The notes beneath the pieces were generated by a model that ran no database searches, was not told the origin of the DNA, and saw only the letters and a list, made by a program, of their open reading frames with translations. 64,000 nt of DNA from Pterobdella sp. o SKG-2022 (taxonomy: Eukaryota > Annelida > Clitellata > Hirudinida > Piscicolidae). Location: positions 29,173,855 to 29,237,854 of the forward strand of contig OZ038320.1 in the NCBI GenBank assembly GCA_964035795.1, given 5' to 3'. Position 1 is the stretch's first letter. Each line of letters opens with the position of its first letter. Positions 46,166 to 59,165 of this stretch are shown here, in pieces. The translations under genes were made by a program, and so were the position numbers.

Positions 46166-49100
46166 TCGACCAATACTACTACTAATTACTTCTACCACTA
46201 CTACCACAACCAGCTCTCGAGGCATGGTAAGAGGAGCAGCTTACATGAACGTCAAAAAGCTCTCTATTCCTACAAACCATAACATCATGGTAGGTGACCG
46301 TTTATTGCTTGTTAATAGACTCTAATAGCTTTTTGAAGTCAGCCATGTTAATATGGGAACTAACGTACAACTCTGATAATGTTATACATTGGTGACTATT
46401 CATTTGTTTAATTTTATTAATACATCGATTGACTGATTTATTTATGTAATAATTATCACTTTTGATGAGAATAAGATTGATTTTATCAGTATTTGATTAA
46501 TTGATGTCATTCCTATCAATATTATCATTTATGAAATTTATTATCAGTTCTACACTTCACATCCACATACATCAAAACACATATAACTGGATACACCTAC
46601 CACAACAGACCATGCAAGTGGCTCGAGCTGAACCAATAATGAGACAACTCTACCCCCAAGAGGCCTCTGACACACTACATTGCAGTGATTTCTGTTAGTT
46701 TAATGTCTCTATGCGCTTCTTTGTCGGTCATTTATGATTTTATTTGCCGGCAGGGTGTTGTATTGGCTAACCATATTGAAGCTTCATGTAATTTGATTAT
46801 AAAGCTTTTGTTTCCACTAAATGCTATTGGAGCAATGATTTTCACCTAGTGAATTTTAGTTGTTAATGTTTTTTTAACATTTAAATGTATTTTGCATGTT
46901 TATGTTTATTGAATGATATCAATTATTCGTCCAACCCATTCTAGCATGAAAATAAATGTGAAGATATGTTGATTAGTTGTTGATGTTATATTGTTATGAT
47001 ATATAGTCATATATATTCACATGGGCAGATTTGAAATGCGTGGGTGATGATGGCATCATTTCAAGCAAGATTCTGTCTCCTATTATTGAGGTTGGAAGGT
47101 GATGGTGGTTGTGGTAGCAGTGATAATGTGGTGTTGAGATGGTGGTGGTGAGAATTTGATATGATGGTGTGAGTGGTGGTGATAATGATGAATGATGATC
47201 GTGGTGTGTATGATTGGGGATTTGATGGTGGGGAATATATGAAATATAATTTTTAAAAAAATAGCTTTGAATAATAAATTGGGTCTGATTGATGTTTTAT
47301 ATGATGGCTGGTTGATTAATTAATATCGCAACAAACAGTTTTTAGAAGAAATAAAAAGGATGAAAACTGAAGATTTGATTAAAGACATGAAAAGAGTATT
47401 AGATAGAGCTTCAATGTTGAAACTCATTCCCCCATCCATCCATCCTTCTCGTCTTCATGATGATGATACTAAAGAAGATGAGGATGATGACGAGGAAGAT
47501 GAAATCAACTTCAAACTTAAAAATAAACAAGTATTTTAGCGAATTTTTTCAATTTCATGTGTATTAATAAATTGATAGATAGGCAAATAAACTGTTAGAT
47601 ATATATATATATATATATATAGATAAGTAAATATATTCATGAATTACTGGGACTTGTATAGCAGTATGACGCAATTAGATTTCACTTTTATATGAATTGA
47701 TAGATGGTACCCTATTAAAGGGATAGATACATATATAACCATGACACTCCACATCCACCCAGCTATTGAGCTTTTTCAATATGTTACTGAATGAAAACCT
47801 CTCGGTCATCATCAACCTCATTACACATTCTGTTGTGCCTGGTATGTCTGCTGTTTGTGGTTGTTTTGTCCTTGAGGCCATATAAATTTTCATTGTTTTT
47901 ATTTCAATTATTATTGTTTTTGCGCTTTTTAATAGCTTTTATTCTTATAAATATAATTTTGTTACTTCATTGTATAATTTTATTAAATTTATATTAAATT
48001 TTCTCATTTTATCATTATCATCATCATTATTCTTTTCTCATGGAACTCAATGTAGTCTCCAGCACCACAACTCCCAGGTCAAAAATACAGCATAGACTTG
48101 AGGTTGTTAAGTTCATGGGCCTCCAGTGTTGTGGTGTACGTCAAGAACACCTACCAACGACTCAGTACGTTTCTTGCTTTTTATAATGATGACCTATTAA
48201 TCAATGCTAAAGCTTTGGTTGGAGTAGTAGTAGTTTTGGTATGAATAATAATAATGATAATATTATTATTATCTTTAGTTGTAGTAGTAATGGTTGTAGT
48301 GTTAATGGCACTATATAAGTGATAAATATTCATTCATAAAAATAATTCAAAATCCATCCTACCACCAGTCAAACCTTACTTGTTGTTGGGGGGAGTCAAG
48401 TTGGAAAATGACAGCATCTGCAGCCTATTACACGTCAAGAAAGTGGCGCAAAGCATGAATGTTGTGTTTGAGTGCTTGTGTGCTGCCTCCAAGCAACTCT
48501 CTGAGCACTACGCAGGTTTTGCTGGCGTTTTTACAAGCTCAACATTAACTCTCATATATTTAACCAGCGTTTATGTTATATAACACAAATCATCATCGTT
48601 TCAATCCGTTTTGATGGTAGCATGGGTTAGAGAAACTTAACTAATATAATAACAATAATGAAAAATTAAAAAATAATATTTTTCACTTAGCATCATCACT
48701 TTCACACACGTGTACAACAGAGATGCACAGAGCACTGGTGTCTCGGTGGGAGGTGTTGAAGGTGCTGAGAGCCCATATGGATGTTGTCTTGTGGTTCCTT
48801 AGACAGAACTTTCAGTGTGGTGGGTCTTATGTGTGGTTGTCTAATGTGTTTGTGGTTTTTAGTGTGTGTTTAAGTGCTTTGTCATTGCAAAACTGCGATC
48901 ATAAGGGTCGCCATTTTTCAAAATAATATAATCACCAATGAATTTGATAGTGGGGAAAATTTTTTGATTATAAATTTGAATGCAGTTATATCTCGTTGTT
49001 ATTAGTTTTTATCAAGTTTAATGCTTGAAGATTGGGTGAAAGACGGGAAAATCGGCAAGGATTTGTTTGAGCAATACCTCGCTACTAAGAAGTATGGATT

Positions 49101-52100
49101 TCTTTGTTAATTAATATATGGTTTACGAGTGAAATACATTGAAGTTTTTAAATAAGAGTTTTAACAGTGCTATATAATAGAAATGTATGTTGTTTGAGAA
49201 TAATGTTAAAATATAGTCTTAAATTAATCACACACATGATAAAAATATCATTATCAAAAGCAACTCACCAACAAAAATGAAGTAAATGATCAGTCACATC
49301 ACATGTGATACCATCACTTCGCTGAACACAAAAATTCCCCACTCAAACCCATAAAACCTGGAACATCCAGTCAGTTCTGTTTGTCAGTAGACCCACAGTT
49401 TCAACACAACACCATATCAAAACCCAACCATACAATGCACCACCACTTCAACAAACCACCACCGTCTCAACTCTCAGTCACTTCAACACCCAGCCATCTA
49501 AACTCTCAACCTCTATCTTCACCTGCAGTGAGACAGGTATATTGATGGTTGAGGAGCTAGTATCATTGATAGGAGATGATCTACAGCGACATCTGCAACA
49601 AGATCTTTGTATCTATCCCCCTTCTAGAGTTGAGGTTGGTCGTTGTTGGCGTTTTTTTTTGTTTTGATTTTTGTAGTTATTACTATCAGTTGTAGTTATA
49701 GTTACTGTTCAATTTTTTATTTTTCAAAATCTCAATTTTTTTTTTTGCATTTATTTAAAATCTGCACATATTTTATCCTCTTTTCAAATCACGTTTATTT
49801 CATTTAACTAGCGCGTAACACTGTTAAGATTATTTAATGTTGTTTCACACATCAACCAACCCTCTGCAGTCAGTACTACACTTGTACTTGCTAGCCAACA
49901 TCCCCCTCATCCACAAACACACCATCTTCATCTACTTCCTTCTCGATCTCACCTCGTCACAACCTTCTCAAAAGGTTTGCATCAAAAGTTTCAGTATAGT
50001 GAGGTTGAAACAAGATTTGAGAGACTCGTGAATTTAATGCTACAATAATCTTATTCTTTATTATATTGTTTCGGGCTTTCACATGTTTAATACGTGTAAA
50101 TGTATAATAGGGATAAAAAAGATTTAAAATTAAACTTTTGAATGTTTAATATGGTTTTAAATGGTGTTACTCTGGCAACCTTCAGTAAATATATATAATT
50201 ATATAACGTATTTACATATTAATCAGTATAATAGAAACAAACACTGGTTTATTGAAAAACTTGATACACGAAGCTTTTTTTAAGAGTATCTTACATTATC
50301 AAGTGTGAACACTTGATAATGTAAGATACTCTTTGTGTATTAAGTTTCTCAATAAACCATATTGTTTGTTTCTATTATATTGATTTTCGGCTATTTTACG
50401 TCATCATATTTATAAATGTATTTATATATATATTAATTCACTAAATTATATTAAAATTCATGCACTATTGTTTTTAAACTTTTTTTCGTTAATATATTTC
50501 AGAGACATCTTATGTAAGTTTTTTATAGCAATTAAACTTTGAAAACATCAATTGAGGATTCATACATTTATTAACATGCTAATTTTTTTATGACAAGGCT
50601 ATACTTATCGAAAATTATAGCTTTTTTTTAAATAAATGTATAAATCCTCGTTAATACTCTAGATTCAAATTTCACTTCTGTTCAACCATCTCAACAGAGG
50701 GACAAAGCTCTTCTATCTTTTGCGCACCATTTCAAGCTGCATGCTGATGTGGTCAAAATGGTTCAAGCATTGTGGTTGCTCGATCATCAGCAGTATTTGG
50801 TTCGTCAAGTCATTTTTGTGTGATTTAATTGATTGTTGTTAAATTGTGTCAAGCTGCAGTTACGTTCTTCAGCACTGTACAAATTCAGATCATTCTCATT
50901 AAGTTTAATAGAAAATTTTATAGGGTATAAAGCATTTTTCAAGTCAATATCATATCATTTTATTTGATTGGTAAATGATTTTCAATACAAAATCTTGCTA
51001 CTGAGTAAAGCATGATTGGTTGAATAATAAAAGAAGTTTGTTAGTATAGTTTATATGTAACTACGATAAGTTTTATATTGCTAATCCTTTTCCAACTTTA
51101 TTATGTACTTTTTTTTTTATATCACAATAACTTTTATACAAGAGAAATTTTATGTCTCTTTTTTCTCAAAATACCTTTTGTAGTTTAATAAGGCTGTAGC
51201 ACATGGTTTGCTTTTTTTTATTTTTCTTCTACAATTTACTAAACCTTTTTAATGAAAATCTAGCCATTAATTGGTATTGATTGATTGATAAATAGCTATA
51301 TTATTGGGCATATTGACGGATGGGTAGATGATGTAATTGATCAATTAATCGACCTGCTTTAAATCACCAGGCATCATTCAAAGTGATGAGCAAGATAGAC
51401 TTCACAAAGGTGCCTCCCTTCACCGACCTCATTATCACTACCATTAGACTATACCTTTCCAACAAACTCTTTAGTCAAGGTCTTTCACTCTCTTATATGC
51501 ACCTGCATCCACTCATCCACCAATCAGAAAACCTCGCTTCTCTCTTCCTTGAAGTTCTTATCGCTAATAGGTGAATCTTTTGTCTTTATATATTGAATTG
51601 CACAAATCTTGTTAGAGGAAAACGAGTTATAAAATAGATTTAATTGATTGATTGAATGAGTAGTACTAACGATGAAATAATTTAAAAATAGTAGAATAAA
51701 CTTCATATAATAGAAGTAGCAAATAGAAATATAAGAAAATATCAAAACTTGAACCCCATTTCAGACGAGTAATGGAAGCATTAGAGGTGCTGCAAGACCA
51801 TCTTCCACATCGTGTGTCATTCTTTGCTGCTCTGATCAAGATCCATGCCAAGAGTATGAGACTTCGTTGTGATATTGTCATATGTTGCTGAAATATTCTA
51901 TTGTTATTATCTCTTGTGAACCTTTTGGTTTTATTTTTTATAGTATTGTTTTTTCTTTATTGTTATTATTATTATTATTTTTATTATCATATGGTTATAA
52001 TCCATATTAATAGTTTTAGTGTTAATAAAAATGATTGAAAACGGTAGAATATAATCATTAGGATCATACGACAAACGTCATCATCGACATTTTCACGTTA

Positions 52101-55100
52101 GATGAATTCATGGCGGAGATGAAACGACTTAGATGGGAGTTGAACCTAGGACCTTCATATCAACTGATGTTGGGTGTTCTCAAACAAATCGATCCTGCAC
52201 AATGGATTTTGTACAGAGTTTTCAGTGCCGATGTTGATGCCACTAAAAGTGGCCTTGGAGATGTACGTTTGCTGTTTCAATGTTAACTTGTATTTGTTCC
52301 AAGTCAACAACAGAAGCTTTCAATAAATTTATTTTTTTTTCAAATTTATTTAAAACTAAGACTAATATGTTAGTTCGTATTATAGAACTTTTTTTCAGCC
52401 TGTTTTAATAGTTATAAAGTAATTTTGAAAAATTATTTGTATTATAATTGAAAATATGACAACGTAGTAAATGTTTTAGATATATAAATTGATTGATTGA
52501 ATATTTGATAAGCACATAGATGTTTCTATAGATTTTTCAGTTAAGCAGATAGAAAAATAGATATAGATTGATAAATAAATGACTATTTTGATTTTCTGGA
52601 CAGTCATGCAGTAGCTTGGCGTTGAGTATGCAGAAGCTGATCAGCAGAAGATGTGCTATTGAACTGTACCAACACATCAACCTCCCTAGTGAGTATATTT
52701 CTATTTATAGTGTGTCTGCTAGCTCAAATGGCTCGATTGGTAAAGCGTTTTGACTTGGGTGTGGGTTTTGTGCTTTCAAATTTTGGTCGCACTTTAAATA
52801 ATCGTTTCAAGTCTATATACTATTTATATATTTTTCAAAATAAATAAATATATATTTAAAAGATTTTTATGTCTGATGTTTTTTACATATATATTCCATA
52901 TTCTATTTCAAAAAACTTTTTTGCAGAGTTATTTTTTCTTTTATATTGATTAAATATTTAAATGAAAATTTGATGTGCTGTTATGAAATATCAGATCATT
53001 CACTGAAGCCTCCCATCACAAGCAAAATCACACCAAAACACACCATTCTGTTAGTACTAAATAATTGCTTTTCATTTCTGCTGAGATACATTTTAAAATA
53101 TAGTGAACAATCTTATTTTTTATAAAAGATAATTATTCGAAAAAACATGTTAAAACGAAAGTTCTATTGATTGATTATGATGATAACAATGATAATGAGG
53201 GTCATGATGGTGACGACCATGATGTAGCGCCCCAGTTGCTTGTCTTGGCGCTATATAAATTGTTATTTATTAGTAAAGATGACTGGATATTCAATCACTT
53301 CACAGTAAGGACGAGACCTCCACAACTAAACCACTTAGCACCATTGACATATCAGTTAAAACAACAATTAATCTGAACACTCCAACGTGTCACCAACAAA
53401 TCATAAGCCTAAAAGACCTTGACCTACTTAAGATGGCTCCATTGACAGCCAATGACAATCCTCTTAAAAGCTCGCAACCGCATAGATCTATCCTATTAAA
53501 ACGAAGATTCGCCGATTGTGAGTTCGGATTCCATCCTTGGTTGAACTTTTGTATAATTTCAATAATAATATTAACAGTAGTTTTTATGCAAAGGATAATA
53601 TTAATACTAACATTATGTTATTGAAATTAATAATATCAATGTGCTAAAAAATCAAAGGTAAAGTTGCTTCATATTCTTAAAATTAATATTGAGTTTACAC
53701 ATTTTCTATGTAATTCCTCCCTTCGAGTTATTCTCTTAACAATCTGATTAATACTATTGAACCTCAAACTACTAGTAATTTTGACGAAAATCAAATATAA
53801 CTCATAAAAATGATCACTAATAATAAACCATTGATCGTAAAATCAATAAAAAGAATAATAAGTTATTTATATAACATATTCCTTAAAGCTCCTTCCAGCT
53901 CAGCCAAACGCATCAGGTTTGCCTCCCACTTGACTCCTCAAATGCCCAAACTTCTCTTCAAGTCTGTATGATTTGTTGAGTGCACATTAATTGATTGGTT
54001 GAATAATACTTCATTGGTGTAATGATATGTATGTATATAAGTCAACTACCAGTCATCCAAAATTGGCGCTCAAGGTAGCGTGATAGGAGACTTTCATTAG
54101 CATTGCCTACCATAAAAATGGTGTTATTGGAATGATTCTTTACCATACAGAGTTATGGTGTTATAAAATCAGTTCTAAACCACACGGCTATTATCATTCT
54201 ATTATACCAATGGTTCTTTGCTATATATATATACATATTATTTACACATGAGATATAACAGAATTATTCTCTACACAGTGAGAGGAAAGAAAAGGAGGAA
54301 AACAATGTTGGTGTTGCTACAAGTCTCCGTAGAACGCCACTTAAGACCTTCATTAATAGTGATAAAGTTGATAATGAAAATACAAGCATTATTGGCAACA
54401 ATTTTATTAATGTAGAAACTGATGATAATGTAAACCTTGATTATGCTAAAGAGGACATATCTATGTCTAGTCTTATTGATCAAAGTGCTGTAATAGCAGA
54501 GGAGAATATAAGTGATGAAACAGAAGAAACTTGCAATACAAGTCACTATAAGGATCGGCTTGTGCATACTGATAAAATAGAAATTATAGAGAGTGATGAA
54601 AAGGTTAAAAATGAATATAATCTTTCAATTAAAACTCCCACTTGTAAAGTGTCCACAATAGATGCTGACGATAATGTTGATTCACAAGAACCTGGTAGAA
54701 CTAGTGCTGATTTTAAATTCGTCGTAAAACCAAGTGAGTTGTAGAAGTTTCATGCAAAACATTTTTAATAAATTTTCATGAAAACTTCATTTTGTTCTTA
54801 ACTATCGAAATTGAATGTAACGTTTTATACTTTTCAATGCCATAAGGATTTACTCAGCAAATCATTAATCTAACTGTTTTTCATTAAAAAAAAATATATA
54901 TATATATTGAGCAATTATCTCAAAAATGATTTTTTTCAAAAGAATTATAAATTTTTAAAATGAATATAATTTCAGAACACAAGTTAGTTTATTAAGATAC
55001 CAAGCTTTTCGTTATCGACATATCTTAATAACCTAACTAGTGTTCTGAAATTATATTCATTTTAACTCAAAAATCTTCCAAAATCACTTGTCATTACTAA

Positions 55101-58100
55101 TTCATAATTCAAGCGTCTTTGACAAAAACCCAGTTTGTTAACTGCAAGCTATGTAAAATATAATAAATAAATAAACTTGTATTTTAATTTCTTCTTAAGT
55201 TGAAGTTGTAAAAAATTCAGGTTCAAATAAATACATACGATATCTCTAAAAAATTTTAGATAATAATACAAATTTTTAAAAAATCCTAAATCATATATGA
55301 TAGGTTATCTTCAATGATATAAAAAATGTAATAACCCCGCTAGGAGTGCCGTTGCGAAGACATTCTCAAGCAACACTAAGTCACATAACAGCGAGTAACA
55401 CAGCCATCCCGTCATCATTAAAATTGAGTATTGTTCCGAGTGAGGTGGAAGCAAGCAGTTTGTATGAAGTAGTGAAAAGAAGGAGATCTGGTGGGGCAAT
55501 TCTATCCAGAAGGAGTTTGTTGGCAGATGATGCGGAAGAAGAGGAGGTTGGAATGGGTGGTGATGCTGAAGGTGTGAAAGATTTTAGACACGTTGAGGGA
55601 AAGGATGATTGGGGAAAAATTGATGAAGAAGATGGGGGTGATGAAGGAAAAATTGATGAAGAAGATATTGGTGATGGGGGTAAAATTGATAAAGAAGATG
55701 GTGGTGATGGTATGAAAAATAATAATCGTAATGATAATGTAAAAATTGCAAAAGATACGAAAGATGAAAAAAATGACCAAGAAGTAGATGATATTAGTAA
55801 TGATAAGATAGAGAATGAAAGTGTTAAAGATGATCATGAAGATGAAAAAATGAGTGAAGAAGGAAATGATGGAGAAATGGTTATACAGGAAGATAGTGAT
55901 AAAGAAGATATTGAAAGTGATGAAGATAAGAATGCGGAGATGAATTGTGAAGATGATTCAAAAAATAAAAGTGAAGAGGAGGATGAAGAAGAAGATGTAC
56001 CAGGTGAAAATGATGATGTGAAAAAAAGTGAAAAAGAACATTTGGTAGCTGATGAAGTTGCTGAAACTAATCCTAAAATTGAAGATGATGATAAAAATAA
56101 TGATGAAATCGATGAGAGCATTCATAGAGGTGCAGATGATGGATCGAATACAAAAAAAATTGACATTACATTATCTGCAGAGAACAAATTAGACACAACA
56201 TTGAAAGCAACAAAATCCCCTCAAACACCATCACCTTCAATCAGTCTCACTCCCAAGCATACATCTGTCGACACACCACTAACATCATCACCAAGCTTCG
56301 ATACTGGTGCGCCATCTAACCTCGATGCGTTTCCTTGTGAAGAAGCGAGTGAAAAAGATAATGAGGGTGATGATGAAGAGGATAGGAGTAGCGACGCTAG
56401 GGTTATATCTCCAATCAAGAAAGACGGTCGTGGTGATATGCTTGAAGATTATGTAAGCGAAGTGAGGAAGAATTATAGGAAATCAAACTTTGGATCAATG
56501 TATTCATCGTCATTCCTGGTGGTTGACGAGGGGCTTGGTGTGCCATGCAATGAGGAAGTCATCGCTTGCTCCACAGGTGTGTGTTCATTGTCGTTTAATG
56601 TTTTTGGTTACATCGGTTGTATTAATCAGTAATACGTTTAATTATTGAAGTCTTCATGTCTAATAATGATATTTTGCATATAAAATATCTGAAAATTGAG
56701 TATAGTTATAACAACTATGAACCTGAAAGCAGACGTCGAGAGCACGTGCTCAGAAGCACATGCCAACAAAATGGACGTTTCAACTACATCCGCTACTTCT
56801 TCGCAGTTCTTGTTAGCTAATTTAGTATTAATTATTACTATGTTTAAAAGAAAAATGTTAAAAGAATGGATTGTTAATACAAAAAGTCTGGCCCGTATGG
56901 GCCTCGGACCCACGGCCTTCGCATTATTAGCATGACGCTCTAACCAGCTGAGCTAACGGGCCACTTGCACAGATCGGCTTATTACGAAATTTATTTCAAT
57001 CTTGGTTAAACAACAACTTTTAAAAAGCTTTTTTTTAGTTGAATACTTTATCCATAAAATATTTTTTATTAGTACTTGAAATTATTATAATGATGGAAAT
57101 ATAACAGGAGTGTAGCTACAGAATCTGATGTAACCAGTATTACTAACGACGATGTTTCTGGGGACAATGAAAAAGGTAGATTATAGTCAATATCGTTAAT
57201 TGCCTCTGTATATCAAATTTAATTATAACCTCAATTAAACTTTTCAGAGACATCTTAAATTTACTTATAAACAATATTTGAAAATTTTTTACGTCAAATT
57301 ATAGAAGAATTTTAGTAAATTTATTGAGCAAAATAAATAGCTATAATTTTCGATAAGTTTAGCCTTGTCATAAAACATTAGAGAAAAAAATTTATTTAGT
57401 AACTATGGTTATCTCAATGTACATATAAATTTGTATTAATTGATGGTGTATTTAGTAGAAGTTGAAACAGTTGAAAATTTGTATAAGATAATGTATCGAG
57501 CTATATTTAAAAAATCAATTTCAAAATTTTATGAAGATTTCATTCTAAATTTCGTAAATTCAAGTTATTATTTTTGAAAAATAGTAGTAAAAAACGAATT
57601 CCACTTTTTTAAAATTATAAAGATTTTCTCAAAATTTATTTATATAACTCATGAGTTTTTATAATGTAATATTAACAATTAATCATATGGTTCTCAATAT
57701 TAACAGATGATGTGCTAACATCTATGGTCAAACCGAAGATTAAAAGTATTATAGTTTTTCATTAATTTTTTAAAAGATTTGATAACTTTATATTTTCTTT
57801 CAAACTCATGTGCTTGAAAGGCATATCATTTTTTGATTAAGCCATACCCTATTAATTGAATTTTCAACTGTGTGCAACAGGGGTTCGGCAATACAATATA
57901 CGAAGGTCCAGCAGGATTGCCAAGCATTATACTACCGATGAAGAAGTTCCTAGCAAAGAAGAAGTATCAAGACCTAAGAAGAAGCACAAAAAAAGTGCCA
58001 GTCTTGAAGAGTCTGAGTCTGCTGTAAGTGATGCAAGTAGTGTGAATAAAGGGGATAAATCTGTGAAAATGACAGTTAAAGCGTCTTTGGCTAAGAAAGT

Positions 58101-58973
58101 CGCTTCAAAAATAACTAAAGAGGAAAAGAAGAATTTGAAATCAAAAAATGTGACTGAGGGTGTCAATTCTGATGTTGAGGTCTATAAAAGGAGTTACAGG
58201 ATGCGTAGAGGCAATAAAACTGTTAATGATATTGCGGAGGAAAATAGACCTTTCACTGACGACGAAGCATTGAAATCGGCGCAACCCTCTGCAGAAAAAG
58301 CAACTTCGAAAGCTGCTAGAGCAAAAGTTTATCCTCCTTCTCCTTCTAAAGCAGCACCAGCCACCAGAAATAAAACAGCGGCAAAAGACACTAAGAGTGC
58401 TCTGATGTTGGATGGTAAGATGATAAGTGAAAGCAGGTTGAGGCATGCAAACGAAGGAGCACTGACACCTGCCCAGAAGTTAGTCCGCCTCAAAAGGCTT
58501 CAACGTTTAGAGAAAGAGCAGGTTGGAAATTTGAAAATAGATAATTCATTTTTTTAAAGCAAATTTTGTAAAAGCTTTTTCAACTGTTATACATTAATAT
58601 ATATATAAGGGTAAAGAAAAATCTATCGAAAAAGAAGAATCCAAAAAAGTGACCCCCAAAGAGGCTTCCTCGACTAGTACGAAAATTGAGGTAAAAACTA
58701 CTCGTCACTTCTCCAAGCCCATCCCTGTGCAAGACAAAGAACTAGCCGGTATTATTGATTTAATCCAAATTAAATTTTTGCCAACGTTATGGTAGTTTTA
58801 TTACGGAAATTTCTAGTTGATTTTGCTCAATAATTGTAAATCGTAAATCGACGTCAAGCATCGCTAAACTTCAAAACTTGAAGCCTTTACAAATCACCGC
58901 AGCTAAGCCCAGTTCCAAAAAAAGTTACGTCTTTTCACCCCCGCTCACTCGGTCGAAGAACAGAAGGCATTGA
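42595..58973 (+). CDS. AHCTF1: ELYS/AHCTF1-like nucleoporin (about 33 exons)
   Basis: Large chromatin-associated nucleoporin; in vertebrates it recruits the Nup107-160 complex to chromatin to seed nuclear pores. Exons: 42595-42691, 42769-43022, 43242-43374, 43549-43677, 44048-44153, 44343-44468, about 45110-45369, 45524-45680, 46214-46289, 46609-46693, 47029-47090, 47339-47530, 48056-48164, 48369-48515, 48721-about 48830, 49006-49091, 49529-49634, 49870-49974, 50698-50799, 51371-51570, 51765-about 51876, 52062-52262, 52604-52688, 52995-53049, 53306-53517, 53904-53965, 54283-54733, 55344-56576, 56730-56805, 57108-57175, 57881-58521, 58610-about 58793, 58859-58973. Phases are consistent and the total is near 2045 residues (human 2266). 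The first exons form the N-terminal beta-propeller (HEPENDPKNICYLW, FDLNQWYFARMP). A helical part follows (IHKHTIFIYFLLDL, VKMVQALWLLDHQQY). The last 700-800 residues are disordered: an Asp/Glu-rich exon, RVPLRRHSQA, RRSSRIAK and a basic C-terminus (FSPPLTRSKNRR). If the intron at 58522 is retained, translation ends at 58557. The last two junctions are the least certain. Confidence 0.88.
44527..44640. repeat. Hairpin element in an ELYS intron
   Basis: TGCAACATTTTCAA is followed eight bases later by its complement TTGAAAATGTTGCA. The outer arm AAGTACCAAGCTTTAT pairs loosely with AAACTTCGTACTT. This is a palindrome of about 110 bases without coding capacity, probably a non-autonomous element. 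Confidence 0.5.
45850..45935. repeat. Dispersed repeat family copy (1 of 3)
   Basis: TATACTTATCGAAAATTATAGC at 45867-45888 and the following AATAAATGTATGAATCCTCAATTGATG recur at 50597-50650. They recur again in inverted form at 50540-50580 and in part at 57337-57375. All three copies lie in ELYS introns. The shared ends suggest a short non-autonomous element family distinct from the one with the GGCTATTTTACGT end. Confidence 0.5.
46084..46205. repeat. Minisatellite of ACT/ACC triplets with TTC interruptions
   Basis: About 21-base units of the form ACTTCTACCACTACTACTACT repeat five to six times, in the ELYS intron just before the exon at 46214. The frame is not part of the coding sequence. 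The repeat forms the upstream part of that intron's acceptor region. Confidence 0.85.
50228..50403. mobile_element. Hairpin MITE copy
   Basis: ATAATAGAAACAAACACTGG...AAGAGTATCTTACATTATCAAGTG is followed by its nearly perfect complement (CACTTGATAATGTAAGATACTC...GTTTGTTTCTATTAT). After it comes TTGATTTTCGGCTATTTTACGTCA. It is closely similar to the copy at 6790-6936, with a longer and better preserved stem. It lies in the ELYS intron between exons 49870-49974 and 50698-50799. Confidence 0.7.
50488..50650. repeat. Dispersed repeat family copy (2 of 3)
   Basis: The copy is bounded by inverted ends: ATTGAGGATTCATACATTTA at 50561-50580 and AAATAAATGTATAAATCCTCG at 50629-50649. The inner GCTATACTTATCGAAAATTATAGC is itself palindromic. 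It matches 45850-45935 and part of 57235-57380. Confidence 0.5.
52718..52802 (+). repeat. tRNA-related SINE head, degenerate
   Basis: TAGCTCAAATGGCTCGATTGGTAAAGCG resembles a tRNA D-arm with box A. About 35 bases on, TTTCAAATTTTGG has the position of the T-arm/box B but lacks the GGTTCGA core. This is the usual appearance of an old tRNA-derived SINE in an intron (ELYS, after exon 52604-52688). Confidence 0.4.
54959..55066. repeat. Long near-perfect palindrome in an ELYS intron
   Basis: AATATAATTTCAGAACAC, AAGTTAG and TTATTAAGATA are answered by TATCTTAATAA, CCTAACTAG and TGTTCTGAAATTATATTCAT. The arms are about 40 bases, around a spacer CCAAGCTTTTCGTTATCGACA. The spacer shares GCTTTTCGTTA with the hairpin near 30420, so this may be a relative of that element family. 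Confidence 0.65.
56889..56962 (-). tRNA. tRNA-Ile (AAT anticodon), possibly diverged copy
   Basis: A 74-base cloverleaf on the minus strand. The acceptor GGCCCGT/ACGGGCC pairs at all seven positions, the discriminator is A, the D-arm is GCTCAGCTGGTTAGAGC, the anticodon loop CTAATAA has AAT, and the T stem is GTGGG/CCCAT. Two points are unusual: the T loop reads TCCGAGG instead of TTCGANN, which weakens box B, and the anticodon stem has one mismatch and two wobble pairs. It may be a real gene or a recent pseudogene. It sits antisense in the ELYS intron after exon 56730-56805. Confidence 0.8.
57235..57380. repeat. Dispersed repeat family copy (3 of 3)
   Basis: CCTCAATTAAACTTTTCAGAGACATCTTA parallels 50500-50550. 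GCTATAATTTTCGATAAGTTTAGCC near 57341 is the reverse complement of the GGCTATACTTATCGAAAATTATAGC core at 45864 and 50594. More diverged than the other two copies; also in an ELYS intron. Confidence 0.4.
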
Positions 58974-59165
58974 CTTTTCTGAGATATTTTGAAAATTTTT
59001 GATTTTTTTAATACAATCACTACTGTGTTAAACGTGAATATTTTCTTGGTCTATTATTCAGAAAATAAAATTTTGTTTTAATTTATTAACAATAAGCTTA
59101 AGCTAAAAATTTCGCAATATAAATGAATTTTCATAACTATGCAATAATAAAATATATGCAATGAA

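Noticed and set aside
46501..46698. Independent small gene starting at 46501
   Set aside because: Its second half (46609-46693) fits in phase as an ELYS exon, while the first half has no support.
55834..56121. Minus-strand Ser-rich open frame
   Set aside because: Antisense shadow of the acidic ELYS exon.
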